From assembly GCF_034140825.1 (NCBI RefSeq), contig NC_089045.1:22631501-22695500 (forward strand): a stretch of 64,000 nucleotides of DNA. Direction: 5' to 3'. Made by a program: the position numbers and the translations under genes. The notes under the pieces were generated by a model, which was given only the letters and a program-made list of their open reading frames with translations, was not told the DNA's origin and searched no databases. This DNA is from Oryza sativa Japonica Group (Eukaryota > Streptophyta > Magnoliopsida > Poales > Poaceae). Below, in pieces: positions 1 to 10,670 of the stretch (its first letter is position 1; each line of letters opens with the position of its first letter).

Positions 1-1097
1 TAAATCAATGAAACCTTTGTTGCCATCGGCTAAATCCAACTTATATGTATATGCAATCCTTATAAGCCGATGCAACGTCCAGATAACTTATCGGCTAGCA
101 CCCCGATGAAACACTAGCATGAACCTATCGGCTTAATAAGATTTATATTATCAACAACAATCTAGTAGGTCGAACCTAACCGATGCAGTACAAGATTGTA
201 TATGATAATCTAATATTCGATGAGCCGATAGATCTGTCTAATGTGATGGATATAGTAAATCTATTTACAACAGCATTGTGATTGTAGAGATATATCGGCT
301 AAGACAGAAGATCAGACCTAACTGAAACAATTCCAACTAAACCGATGCGTCTCTAAACACAATGCAATTAGAGATAGAATTGAGATATCAGGTAGGCAAA
401 TATATCAACCAAACCAGAGCGATCCAAGAGATCGAAGCGATGCAGCCTTGAATAACACCAACGTAGCCAACAGATTCACCAGGGCCGGCGGAACGTATGT
501 AGGACTTACCCCTTTATCGGAGATCGAACTAAACCGATGCAGCCCCACGTCAGGTGCCAAATTTCACCGGATGATAAGTAAAAACCTCGGGAAATAGGGT
601 GGCGATGCGCTGAGAGAAGTATTGATCGAGAAATAATTTACAATGATCCCGGATGTACATATTTATACCCATGGGTAGATACTAGTTCTTGTAGGACAAG
701 AAAGAAACTTTCCTAAAGATAAAAGGAAAACATAAAGTCCTTATTATAGTACACTAAACACACTTTTCTAAAGATAGAAGGAAACTAACAAGTATTGCCT
801 AATTAATAGATAAACCGCCATGCCGCATCCTCTTTGAACTCGGTCACTTCTGGATAAGCTTCCTTTAACAGATTAATTTCCTTAACCGAATATAGCACGA
901 ATCTGACTATTGGCGACGTGATAATTCTCTCAGGGGCTTACCAAATTTCACTGTTAACAGTCAAAATAGATATTCTGTTGGTGAGACGCTCTAAAGTGGA
1001 CTTTTTTCCAATAGGGATGGCAACAGGAAGCACATTAGCTAATTAGCAAGAGCATTGTAGCATAGCTGCATAGGCCCGTGGGCATGTCCTTAGCATA
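1..1097. repeat. Repeat-like stretch with scattered aaccgatgc motif
   Basis: No gene is supported here. The short motif aaccgatgc recurs near 178, 343 and 533, and related forms such as tatcggct and agccgatg occur between them on both strands. This looks like transposon-derived or subterminal-repeat sequence cut off by the window edge. I cannot name the family. Confidence 0.4.
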
Positions 1098-1613
1098 TAG
1101 AAATTGGGAATAAGTTCACTTGGGGTCCCTCCATTTGTCGCCTAGTCCGATTTTCATCCCTTGATCATAAAACCGGGTAAGACGGGTCCCCCAACTTACA
1201 AAACCGTTTAAATAAGGTCCCTCAGCAGTATTGTGTCTGGTTTTAGCCGACGTGGTGCCTATGTGGCTAATTTGACTCGGTCTTCATCTGAAGTGGCAAT
1301 GACATGGTGCTTACGTGGCAATTTGACTTGGAAAATAAAAAAATTGTGACCCCACATATCAGTTATAAAAAAAATTAATTAAAAATGACGGGGCCCACGT
1401 GGACCCCACATGTCATTCTCACCCCTCCTATTCTTCTTCCTCTGTCCCCATCTCTATCCCCTCTCCTCTCTCCAGGCACGATAGGGAGGCTGCAGCGCGC
1501 GGCGGCCGGCGGGAGAGGAGGAGGCGGAGGTCGGCGAGCGGGGGCAAGGCGGGGAGGGAGGAGCGTCACCAGAGCACCACCGCCAGGTCGTCGACGCGGA
1601 GCCCCACATCGGG

Positions 1614-1912
1614 CTAGATTACGTCTAGCTCGGTGATCCAGACGGGCGCGCCGCCCGCCGCGGCGAGCTTGTCCAGCGTGGCGCGGATGACCCGCCCACC
1701 GACCGGGCTGTGCATGCGCCCCTGCACCCCGATCCCACCCACCACCGCGCCGCAGTGCGTCGACCAGCTCGAGTGGAGGTGGGACAGAAGGCCGTGGAGG
1801 CGGCCTTGCACCGCGGCGGCGAGGTCGTCGCGGCCGAGGTCCTTGACCCACTGACCGCTGCTGCACGTTGCCGTCGACGGCCCAGAAGACGCAGTGGCCG
1901 CGCGCAGACTTG
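1614..1912 (-). pseudogene. Captured fragment of a GH10 endo-1,4-beta-xylanase gene
   Basis: The minus strand encodes GH10-like peptides: GIGVQGRMHSPVGG, then IRATLDKLAAAGGAPVWI ending in TELDV. TELDV carries the family's catalytic nucleophile glutamate. Upstream pieces in a shifted frame read RGHCVFWAVDGNVQQ and QWVKDLGRDDLAAAVQGRL, which fit the segment just before the acid/base region. The order matches the xylanase core, but the block between LLSHL and GIGVQG is shortened and at least one frameshift is present. It has no start, no signal peptide and only part of the barrel, so it is a transduplicated fragment inside the Pack-MULE, not a working enzyme. Confidence 0.75.
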
Positions 1913-2197
1913 CCGTGACCCTATCTCTACTAGACTTGCCTTTAACTAATCAAGCACGACTCAGGCCACACACATGTACTGATAAATATGCACGCATGTA
2001 TGCAACGCCCAATTAATAATCTACTGACTCGGATAAACTCAACGTAAAACTGAACTTATACAGCATGGTTACTTCCAACAGACGGCCCAGTCGAAGTTGT
2101 CGCAGAAGAAATCGACGACATTGGACCATCTTGTTGATGCAGGATCCGAACGGGAAGCAGTTCTCCAGCTGCATCACTCGGATCGACGCTCCGGACA

Positions 2198-2380
2198 TGG
2201 TCGCGCCGCCGCCCAACTCGAGTCAGTCGCCGTTGTGGCGGTGCCATTCCCGGAGCAGGACCACCTCAACCAGCTCCTGCATCTGTCGCTGCAGCTCGCG
2301 TCGCTCGGCCTTGAGGTGCACTACACCGCGCCGACGCCGCACGTCCGCCAGGCACGAGCACGTGTGCACGGCGACGGGCA
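2198..2380 (+). pseudogene. Captured 5' fragment of a zeatin O-glucosyltransferase (UGT) gene
   Basis: From about 2217 the plus strand reads [20 protein letters not shown], then [18 protein letters not shown] and [11 protein letters not shown]. This is the N-terminal beta-strand and acceptor region of cis-zeatin O-glucosyltransferase-type UGTs, normally VPFPAQGHLNQLL. A possible start (MVAPPPNSS) at 2198 is in another frame, so the copy is frameshifted there. It stops after about 60 residues and runs into CT-rich low complexity containing a duplicated tccttcctccctcct block. It has no UGT donor-binding signature. A chimeric transcript with the opposite-strand xylanase piece is possible but not evident. 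Confidence 0.75.
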
Positions 2381-2712
2381 GCCGGCGGCGACGACCTTGT
2401 GTCCCTTCTCCCTCACGACATCCTTCCTCCCTCCTCCCCTCTCCCTCCCGGCATCCTTCCTCCCTCCTCGAGCTCCCTGGCAGGCGAGCGCGCACAAGAG
2501 AGATGGCCGGCGGCCGCTCCTCTCCATCTTCGCCGCCGTCGTCATCGTCGGCCACATCTGGTAACCCCCAACCCCCTAGTGCAAGAGAGAGATGAAGAGA
2601 GGGGAGATGGGGAGAGAGGAGGAAGAAGAAGAGGGGTGAGTAGACTGACATGTGGGGCCCACGTGGGTCCCACCATTTTTATTATTTTGTGTGTGAAACT
2701 GACATGTGGGTC

Positions 2713-3265
2713 TAGGGCTGGACGGAAAGCTCGTGGCTCGTTAGCTCGCTCGGCTCGCGCCAAGCTCGGCTCGGCTCGTTTCATTTTCCTAACGAGCCGA
2801 GCTGGCATTTTAGCTCGTTAGAGATAACGAGCCAGCTCGAGCTGGCTCGCGAGCCTTAACGAGCTGAGGTAGCTAGCCCATGTTGTTGTGGACTTGTGTG
2901 GCCATATGTGTTTGAAGGCCCATATGTGCATCAAAACCCTAGCTCTACTCCCCATCCCCAATCCCCACCCAAGCCGCCGCCAGCCCTCAACGCCCGCACA
3001 ACTCTTCCCCCAGCGCCCGACACGCTCCTCCCCAGCGCCGACGCGGCCGTGGACGCCGCCACCCACACCGCTCTTCCCTGGCGCCCCTCCTTAGCTCCTT
3101 CCCTTGTTCGCTTTCTCTCTTGTCCCCAAAACTCACGAGCTAAAAGCTCGAGCTTGCAGACGAGCTTGGTTTATAGCTCGTTACGATAACGAGCCGAGCC
3201 GAGCTAGCTCGTTATCCTAACGAGACAGACTGAGCCGAGCCGAGCCAGCTTGACATCCACCCCTA
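2713..3265. mobile_element. Non-autonomous hAT-type element nested in the Pack-MULE
   Basis: An exact 8-bp duplication tgtgggtc lies at 2705-2712 and 3266-3273. The ends are imperfect inverted repeats: tagggctgga on the left and tccacccccta-like on the right (reading taggggtgga inverted). Subterminal regions are dense in gagctcg/cgagccgagc motifs on both sides. The 8-bp duplication and the TAGGG ends fit hAT. The interior (2890-3120) is CCGCC-rich and could be captured genic DNA, but I recognise no domain. It inserted after the MULE formed. Confidence 0.8.
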
Positions 3266-3532
3266 TGTGGGTCCCACAGGTTTTATTATTGTTTTGAGAT
3301 ATAATTGCCATGTAAGCGCCACGTCAATGCCACGTGGGACAGAGACCTAGTCAAACCAGCCACGTAGGCGCCACATTAGCCAAAACCGCTATCCAAACCG
3401 CCTTAGGACCTTATGTGCCCGGTTTTCGTAAGTTGGGGGACGGGTTGTACCCCGGTTTTGGGGTTTAGGGACAAAAATATCAGACTGGGCGACAAATAGA
3501 GGGACCTAAAGTGAACTTATTCCTAGAAACTG

Positions 3533-3890
3533 TGAGCCGCGTGGTCCACCAAATTAACTAGCCCACCAAAAAAAGTAGAAAAAGAATGTTTATGGGCTCT
3601 TGAGGCTGGTGATCCCCGATTCAGCCCACGCAAATTTGGATGCAAATCGGCCCAAAATATATCAGGAAATGTGGTGCATTCATCATTTCTTCATCATTTC
3701 ATCCCACCTCTGTTTGTGCCGCGCTTGAGCACATACAATTCACCTACAACGCTACAAGTTCACTTAAAAATTAAACTTCAAAGTTCCAAAAATTTTGGGT
3801 TATACTCCAAAGCACAACCAAACCAAGCAGTCTCTATAAGGCCATCTTATTAATTGCATTGTTCTCCTACAGTGATAAATTGACGCTACA
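3533..3890. other. Intergenic, no feature seen
   Basis: Sequence between the Pack-MULE and the CACTA-like remnant. A short 60-codon ORF near 3671 has no recognisable features. Confidence 0.4.
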
Positions 3891-4810
3891 TCACTACTAG
3901 GGAAAACCTAATGGGTGTTGGTTGGGAATACTACATAGGAGTTGGATTCCTAACGGCACCCTAATAGCTACACTGATGAGGGACGTCAACACCTATATCA
4001 TGTTAAGACCCTACACTCATAAAGTTCCACAAGCCAAAAAAAAAAGAAGAAGAAAACCGACTTGATGAAACCGGTGTGATTCATCAAGCCGATGCTTCGA
4101 GTGATCCACAACATCCACATCTAAGAACAAGTCAAGAACACGTCACATCCATATACAACAACACATCAGGAAACATTTAATATACCTTCTCCTCTAACAT
4201 CAAGAACAACTATAGCATTACATCAACACACTAAGAACATAAGATTACATGAATTGGACTTATGGCCACACCTTGCTAGAGAGAGGGAGGGTGCAGTTAT
4301 CATTGCCAATTCCATGCACAAGAGCCACCGCCGTCACCGAATCTGCCCATGAGAGCTTCCGCCGTCGTGGTCAAGGATTAGGATATGCTTCCCTTGAGTA
4401 CGTCGACGGGGAGAAGGCCAAGGCGCCATTGAGACGGAAGAGGCCACGATGCTGCAGTGGCGGAGAGGAGAAGGGAATGGGCTATGGAGGCAGAGAGGAG
4501 AGGAGTAGGGATTGTGGCGGAGATGGTGGCTCCGGTGAGGAGACAAGAGGACGAAGAGAGGAGATGGAACGGGGATGGACAATGAAAAGGATAAGGATGA
4601 GGGGAAAGGAAGCAAAAGTGGAGAGAGGATAAGGAAGCAGGCAGTTTTTTTTTCTCCCACCTCACTCAGCTCGGCGTACGTATCTGCTCGATATGTGTTA
4701 GTTTAATAAAAAAAGGCATCGATGATAATTTTATATGTGACGGTTAACTTTTAAAACAGGCATCAAAAACCGACACCTAGAAGATGTTATAGGTGTCGGT
4801 TTTTAATTTT
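3891..4810. mobile_element. CACTA-like transposon remnant
   Basis: The left end starts cactactagggaaaacc, the typical CACTA terminus, followed by gggtgttgg-type subterminal sequence. Related subterminal sequence with a strong hairpin lies near 4765-4804. I could not find a matching TAGTG right terminus or a 3-bp duplication, so the right boundary is approximate and the copy is probably truncated. The open frame at 4249-4632 is low-complexity Arg/Gly/Glu and is not supported as a gene. Confidence 0.5.
4765..4804. repeat. Perfect 14-bp-arm hairpin in CACTA-like remnant
   Basis: The arms aaaaaccgacacct (4765-4778) and aggtgtcggttttt (4791-4804) are exact reverse complements around a 12-nt loop. 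Such inverted subterminal motifs bind transposase in CACTA elements, so this is read as part of the remnant and not as a terminator. Confidence 0.7.
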
Positions 4811-4846
4811 GAACTCTTGTGAGGGGTTAGGAAACATGAAAAGCTT

Positions 4847-4849
<3 letters not shown>

Positions 4850-4893
<44 letters not shown>
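4850..4893. repeat. (TA)n microsatellite
   Basis: About 22 uninterrupted TA units. Likely length-polymorphic. Confidence 0.95.
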
Positions 4894-4896
<3 letters not shown>

Positions 4897-5018
4897 TTTT
4901 AGATGAACTGGCACCTATGAGCATGTCTCCTACCAAGGGTTCTATAATAGTATGTCTTTTTCGTCTTCTATTAATGCTGCCAACCAAACACCCATTCAAG
5001 AATTGTTCGATCTCCCCG

Positions 5019-5350
5019 CTGTTTGGACCTGGGACTGAAATTTTAGTCCCTGCCACATCGGATGTCTAGACACTAATTAAAAGTATTAAATGTATACTAA
5101 TGACAAAACCCATTTCATAACCCCGGACTAATTCGCGAGATCTATTGAGCCTAATTAATCCATGATTAGGCTATATAATGCTACAGTAAACATGTATTAA
5201 TGATGGATTAATTAGGCTTAAAAAATTTGTCTCACGAATTAGCTCTCAATTATGAAATTAGTTTTATTATTAGACTACGTTTAATACTTCTAATTAGTGT
5301 TAAACATCCGATATGACAGGGACTAAAATTTAGTCCTGGATCCAAACACC
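5019..5350. mobile_element. MITE with long inverted repeats (ctgtttggacc family)
   Basis: The left end gctgtttggacctgggact and the right end (inverted) ggtgtttggatccagg open a long imperfect inverted repeat that continues through ttttagtccctg, atcggatgt and cactaatta. The middle contains cctaattaatccatgatta. This is a very common grass MITE architecture. I see no clear target duplication, so superfamily is not assigned. It lies about 330 bp upstream of the phytosulfokine start codon. Confidence 0.7.
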
Positions 5351-5675
5351 AACCTGCCCAAACCGCAGCAGTTGGAAAACGAAGAAACAATCATCATGAT
5401 AAGAATCCTTAGCCCACAGCAACAGCAAAGTCATCAGCTACTCTATAACTAGCAACATTTATGCTCCTCTACCTTCTCTCTGACTCTCTACTAGTAATAC
5501 AGTACTATACTACTCTTCTTCTTCCTTCCAACCTCCTCAACTCCAAACCAACACCTCCCCAATAAATCCATCCAACCCCATCACACAATCACCACCATCT
5601 TCTCCATCTCGTTTTGTCAAACCAAACCATACAATCAGAAGCAGCAGAAGCTAGCTAGATATAGCTACTCCAGCC

Positions 5676-6126
5676 ATGGCGCCGCCACGGTGCACCGCTC
5701 TACTGCTGCTGGCGTCTCTCCTCCTCTTCTTCCTCTGCATCTCAGCTACTCATGAGGCTGCGAGAACAGCATCAGGCCAACCGATCCAAGAACAAGAACA
5801 AGAACAGCATGGCAAGGTATGTGGCAGCAGGCCAATGTCGCCGTCGTCATTTGTTAGAACTAATCGACCACCGCATCGGTTCATGAAATCATGGAGATCG
5901 CGCTGCCATCGAGAGCTGATCGAATTCTATGGCGATTTAGGTTTTCAATTACTCTTTGTGTACATATGTGTACTTTGTGTAGGTGGAGGAGGAGACGATG
6001 GCGGCGAGCTTCGCGGCGGTGGAAGAGCAGTGTGGAGGGGAAGAAGGAGAGGAGGAGGAGTGCTTGATGAGGAGGACGCTGGTGGCGCACACAGACTACA
6101 TCTACACCCAGGGAAATCACAACTGA
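5676..6126 (+). CDS. PSK: Phytosulfokine precursor (two exons, 94 aa)
   Basis: Exon 1 is 5676-5816 and exon 2 is 5983-6126. The intron (5817-5982) has GT-AG ends, and both exons keep frame. The protein starts with a signal peptide (about residues 1-25, with hydrophobic core [16 protein letters not shown]). A variable Gln/Glu-rich middle follows, then the conserved C-terminus with C...[12 protein letters not shown] before YIYTQ. YIYTQ is the phytosulfokine-alpha pentapeptide, preceded by Asp as the family requires for tyrosine sulfation and processing. The mature sulfated peptide is secreted and perceived by LRR receptor kinases (PSKR) in growth and defence signalling. Length is normal for grass PSK precursors. 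A weak TATA-like ctataa sits near 5443, and the leader is CT-rich. The paralogue number is not assigned. Confidence 0.95.
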
Positions 6127-7639
6127 TAGTTAGTACAATCTACTACTATATGGTAGCCTAGCTCATGCAGCAGCGAAAATTGGATGAATTTACAATTCGC
6201 TTTGATTTCTGTTTGCTCCAATCAGTTCACTTTCACTGTGACTGATTGATGTCATCTTATCTTATCCAATCATTAATTGCTGCTGCTGACTTCTCTCTGT
6301 ATGATCAATGGATCAAAATGCGTGTCAACTTCAGGGTTTTTTTTTCCAGATAATGTCTCCTCAGTTATATATAGTATATCATATCACAGGTGTTCTTTCA
6401 ATATTTGTTTTTCGGAATGGCTACAATCTTTCGATTTCTTGGCCCTTAGATGATGCTTTGAGGTTCATAATAGGCATGATCTGAAATAAAAATCGCGTGG
6501 ACGTGGTTGTAGGGATTCAAACTGACAACCTGCGCGCAGGTTATGAAAGTGTGTCACTGCCAAGTGAACTAACCCCTCTTTATGTTCTTACTTCTTACAA
6601 TCAAGTTACAAACAACGTACATACTAGTTACATATTCATTACGTATCAATTACAGTCTATTTATACTTTAGGTCATCACCAATGTATATAGTAAAGTGAT
6701 CCATATAGATGGGACCCACATAAATAGTTTTTATCTATGGCAATCTCCACAATGTATATGGATACAAGGTATCATTAGGAGAAGAAAGAAGAGTAGAGAT
6801 AGATAATATAATTTATTCCATATGGATAGTCCATATGCATATAGATACCTTTTGTTATTTTTTCTATATGGAATAGTTGCACAATGGCAATAGGTAGCTG
6901 AATGGAATATTCTATTGCTTATGTACTACTTTTACACCATATTATGGATGCCTTATAGTTACATAGTAATTACATTTGACAGAAAATTAGTCCAATGTTA
7001 TATAGCTAGTCCTTTCTTTTTTGAGTTGGGTGTTCAATTATGTAAAAGTAGGTGATCGATCTAGCAAACTTAGTTGTTGTTTGTCTGGTCCAAAGTCACT
7101 GTGTTTGGATTGAGTAGGAACACGGGGAAGGGGAAGGATCTGCTGCTTTGTAGGTCATCTAGGACACATGGGATGTTGGTCTTTATAGCCATGATTGCTC
7201 AACTTTCGAGGAGGGACACGTGTACGCAGCTCACTTGCTCGCGTGAGCGATCTCTCTCCAACCAATAGGGCAATATATATATATGTTGTCGATAGCCAAT
7301 TCATCATAAAAGCTTAAGCTTTTATATCTTTAGTTGGTAAGAGTTAAATATAATGATAAATTGGTAGCTAGCATTATTAAGAACCAATCAAATAGATAGG
7401 ATTCATCATACAAAGTCCTCTTTTTGAAACACATAGCATATATTCATGATTAAATACAATACTCTGTGGGCAGAGAAGTGTATGGATTATAAGCGTAATG
7501 CTTAATAGCGAAAAAGACAATTTACAGGTAACATTTTTATATAAGTATGTTCTTAGTGGCTCAAAGGCTAATATAAAAAATAAACTAAGATGAGATGGTA
7601 AATGTTGAGCATACGGTGTGTACATGAGACTGTAACCAG
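6127..7639. other. Intergenic, AT-rich, possible old MITE at about 6670-6910
   Basis: This is the 3' flank of the phytosulfokine gene. The stretch 6670-6910 has repeated ccatatag/ctatatgg words and cacaatg motifs on both sides and resembles a degraded MITE without clear ends. Nothing else is supported. Confidence 0.35.
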
Positions 7640-8960
7640 GCCAATGGGTTGTCAGTAGAAACAGATTAATTAATTAGTTCAAAATCAATTCAAAACTTCA
7701 CACAACCACACTTAAATAAGGTTAACCCATACCTAATAATAATAGATCCATCATCAACCGAACATGGACCTTGTTTGATGTTGTCATTTGCTAGCTTGTG
7801 ACCCTTGTCGCATGTGCCACAGTCTTTGTCATGTTCTTAAGAGTACAAGTTGACTTGCTTGCCACATGAAAATGGACAACGAGTCAGAGCCCAAGGCTGA
7901 AAGCACGAGGCTCACCTAATTCGTCTTCTTTCCAAATGTTAATTCAACTTGATCGCTAGATTGATGAGCATCTAATATGGAGCATATCTGCCAAACTACT
8001 AATCAAATCGTCTTCACCGGCCAAAGGTTTCAGCCGTACGGCTTTTAATCAGTTGTAAACTAGGAGGAAATGGCCCTTTCTGCCGACGAATCTGGCGCAT
8101 TCTCTGCCAAATTTCAGTTTGTTGATGTATACTGAATTACTGATCAAGTCATTAAGTCAATCTTGGATTTGTATGCATGTATATTCTGATCTTAGATTGA
8201 TCAACATAAAACAAGTCAATCTTGGATTTGTATCACTGAAAAAGAACACAAATTGAATTCCATCATTGGAGGATGGTGCACATTGATCAAATTCCTCAGA
8301 TGATCTAGTCTAATAAACACTGTACAACTGATAGTCCCAGCACTAGGTAGCACACTTTAGTAAAATGGGGGGTCTTTTAGCCAGAAGTTGCAAAACTAAT
8401 GTTTAACAGAAATTTTATGGTTTTTGAAAAAGTATCTTGAAGTATCTAAATTTTACACTAAATTTTTTGATATCTGGAGGTATCAAATTTTATATTAGAA
8501 AGTGTGCTACCTCCCAATACTTTTTTTAAGAATGATAAAGTTACCTAATTAATGTTTAATTACACTCACTCGTGCAGAGGTGAGAGGAGAGATGTCAATT
8601 GAGATACCGATGGTATATCTGATGCACAGTAACCCATCAGGCCATATGTATACAGTCGAAAACTCAGCCAAAGCTCATTGTATTTTACCGTGTCATGGAA
8701 TCAGATCAAAATATCAGATGCAGTAAGAAACAGCTAGCTAAAGTGTCAAACCAGATAATGATGTCATGCCGTGGCATCATCGATCTTGCTCCAGATCACT
8801 AGAAGACACATCTTCATCATCAGCTATCGGAATTCGTAATCGTCGTGCTTCATGTGCCACCGGTCTCCATTTTCAAGTTCCAACCATCCATCCAGGTCAT
8901 CATTATCGTCGTCATTATTTGTCTTCTCTTTTTTTTTCAGGTCTTTATTTGTCTTCTGAA
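7640..8960. repeat. Diverged duplicate of the 12.0-13.0 kb region
   Basis: Blocks occur in the same order and orientation in both places: gccaatgggttgtcagtaga (about 7640) with gccagtgggttgtcagtaga (about 12020); ctgaaagcacgaggctcac with ctgaaagcacgaagctcac; cctcagatgatctagtct (8292 and 12616); gtcgaaaactcagcca (8655 and 12798). Spacing is similar but indels are many. The copy carries the 3' flank and the last part of the BSD-domain gene and ends near 8950. The separation of about 4.3 kb points to an old tandem segmental duplication, later diluted by MITE insertion. Confidence 0.85.
8770..8945 (-). pseudogene. Broken tail copy of the BSD-domain gene
   Basis: The minus strand matches the last about 50 codons of the intact BSD gene ending at 12892. 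The acidic NDDDDD-type run is followed by a WLEEE-like stretch and then DDEDVSSSDLEQD, where the intact gene has DDEDVSFSDLEED. The reading frame is interrupted by a stop and frameshifts between these blocks, and no upstream exon exists near it. It is a truncated pseudogene produced by the segmental duplication. Confidence 0.8.
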
Positions 8961-9204
8961 AGAGCAAGTTTAATAGTATAGCCCTACTAGCTCCAAATCA
9001 TATATAGCCAATGTAATAGCCAATTCATATAATAGTTGCCTACTATACTACAAATACCTAGTCCCACCTATTATACACACATTACGTCTTGGAGCCCGTG
9101 CTGCAGCTGGCTACAAATCTGTAGCCCGTTGCTCTTCTCTCTCTTCTTTTATCTCTTTAAAATATGTTTATAGCTGACTTATAGTCTGCTATTGTACCTG
9201 CTCT
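8961..9204. mobile_element. MITE (agagcaagtttaatag family), 244 bp
   Basis: The ends agagcaagtttaatag and (inverted) agagcaggtacaatag form terminal inverted repeats. Internal inverted blocks include gtagcccgttgctctt-type sequence. I find no convincing target duplication. It sits exactly at the end of the duplicated segment. Confidence 0.65.
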
Positions 9205-10450
9205 CATAGCTCTTGATTAATTGCTCATCGATTGTGGCGGAGCTAGAAAATCTTCAAAACTCAAAAGCAGGCAAAACTTGCTTATACATCTTATATCTTC
9301 AAGGTTTCCACTAAATTTTGACGGAATCTAATAAATTTTGAGAGAATTTAATAGAAATTTTGGAGACAAGCATGACTGCATGAGGTTTAGAATTATGTGA
9401 AAGTTAGATACAAGTTAAACTGTAATTACATAAAATAATTACATGTAAGTTACAATATAATTACACTACAATTATACCATATTATACTCAATATTTTTTA
9501 AAAAAAATTATCAAGAAATATATAGCAAAATCTTTTCCGACTCATCTGTGGCCATGGCCCATGGAAACGCGATGGGCTGGGCCGCTGTTGTCTAGGATCG
9601 GGAGGAGTAGCTGTGGCCTGTTCCCGCTGTTTGGCGGGCTGCTGGGCCTAATTTACGCTCACATATTTCATGGGCTTTGCATATTTCAAACAGCCGATCG
9701 ATTGTTAACACAGGCAGGCAGGCAGGCAGGCAGGAAGGCACACAAGTGCAGAAAATACAACATGAGCTGATAGGGGAGCTGGATTCATCTCAGCTCGCAG
9801 GAAATCGATCTGAACATTGCAATCACCAACGTGGAAAATGGGATGATTCACCCATTGATTCACTGTCTGCACAACACGTTAGAAGGGAAATGTTTCCTCA
9901 TCTCTAATATATCATCCGAACAACTATAAAAAATAAAAAGATATATTAATATGTACGGTACTATATCAGTCCACAAATATGTCAGTTCAAATAAGATTTA
10001 TACAAGCTATAAAAAAACAAATATGATTATGAATATACTTGTCAGAGTTTAATTTATCTTTTTTTATAATTTATATAAGTCATATATGGATTTACATGTT
10101 TAGTGATATGTATATATTCAAATATGAACCTATCTCTTGTTAAAATTTTGCAATAACTATTGGCATATAGAATTTGAGGGAACATGCTCTCAGGAGTTTA
10201 GAATCTTTTTCCCAAGCTTCTGACTATCTGAGGTCGATCCAGGCATCCAGCGCATGCATGTTTGCTGATTAATTATCTGGCACAGACAAGAACTCATTTC
10301 CCTGGACTTGAGGCCTTCATCTCCTGCATGATCCAACTTCCAATTCCAAGAAATGCCTTCCCCGGTCAGACTTGAGTTCGCTCCAAGAAATGACACGACT
10401 GTAGTATATATTCCCCTCAGGAAGAGAGTTGACCATACCGAGGAATGCAT
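9205..10450. other. Intergenic, AT-rich, no gene seen
   Basis: Holds a caattacat-rich stretch (9420-9480) and AT-rich DNA at 9910-10170. The ORFs at 9561-9907 show no domain, signal peptide or conserved composition and are treated as chance. Confidence 0.4.
9711..9734. repeat. (CAGG)n microsatellite
   Basis: Six tandem CAGG units followed by a degenerate unit (caggaagg). Confidence 0.9.
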
Positions 10451-10459
10451 GCACCATCC

Positions 10460-10661
10460 AATGGCGGAGCTAGGTTTGGAGGAAAGGGGGGGGGCTCAGC
10501 CTTCCTCTTCCTCCTCCAGCCCCCTCTCTCCCCCCCTTTTTTTTCTTCCTCTCCCTCTTCCCCCCCCCCCCCCCTCTCCTCCCTCACATTTCCGGAGTCT
10601 AGCGGGGTAGCGGGGGCTCGAGCCCCCCCCCCCCTCAGCCCCCATGCTGGCTCTGCCGCTG
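10460..10661. mobile_element. Short element with 9-bp target duplication and C/T-rich core
   Basis: The direct repeat gcaccatcc occurs exactly at 10451-10459 and 10662-10670. Between them the ends are imperfect inverted repeats, aatggcggagctag and ctggctctgccgctg. The core is strongly strand-biased, with long G, C and T runs. The 9-bp duplication suggests a Mutator-type MITE. The ggcggagc termini occur elsewhere in the window, for example near 9236 and 42003. Family assignment is inferred. Confidence 0.6.
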
Positions 10662-10670
10662 GCACCATCC

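Larger units (their letters stand above)
1107..3523. mobile_element. Pack-MULE (Mutator-like, non-autonomous) with captured host gene pieces
   Basis: The ends are long inverted repeats of roughly 270 bp. The left begins ggaataagttcact and the right ends agtgaacttattcc. Both are followed inward by matching blocks such as gtccctc...atttgtcgcc and cccccaactta. A 9-bp target duplication flanks it with one mismatch: tagaaattg at 1098-1106 and tagaaactg at 3524-3532, the size expected for Mutator-like elements. No transposase is visible. The interior holds a GH10 xylanase fragment (minus), a zeatin O-glucosyltransferase fragment (plus) and a nested hAT element. Captured host gene pieces in a MULE define a Pack-MULE. 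Confidence 0.85.

Noticed and set aside
1375-1866. 163-codon minus frame
   Set aside because: Out-of-frame reading of the captured xylanase fragment and GC-rich DNA in the Pack-MULE. Only short parts match the xylanase.
4249-4632. 127-codon frame
   Set aside because: Low-complexity Arg/Gly/Glu composition in a CACTA-like remnant. No domain and no splice partners.
4765-4804. Possible microRNA or terminator hairpin
   Set aside because: The arms are too short for a plant microRNA precursor, and it sits in transposon subterminal sequence.
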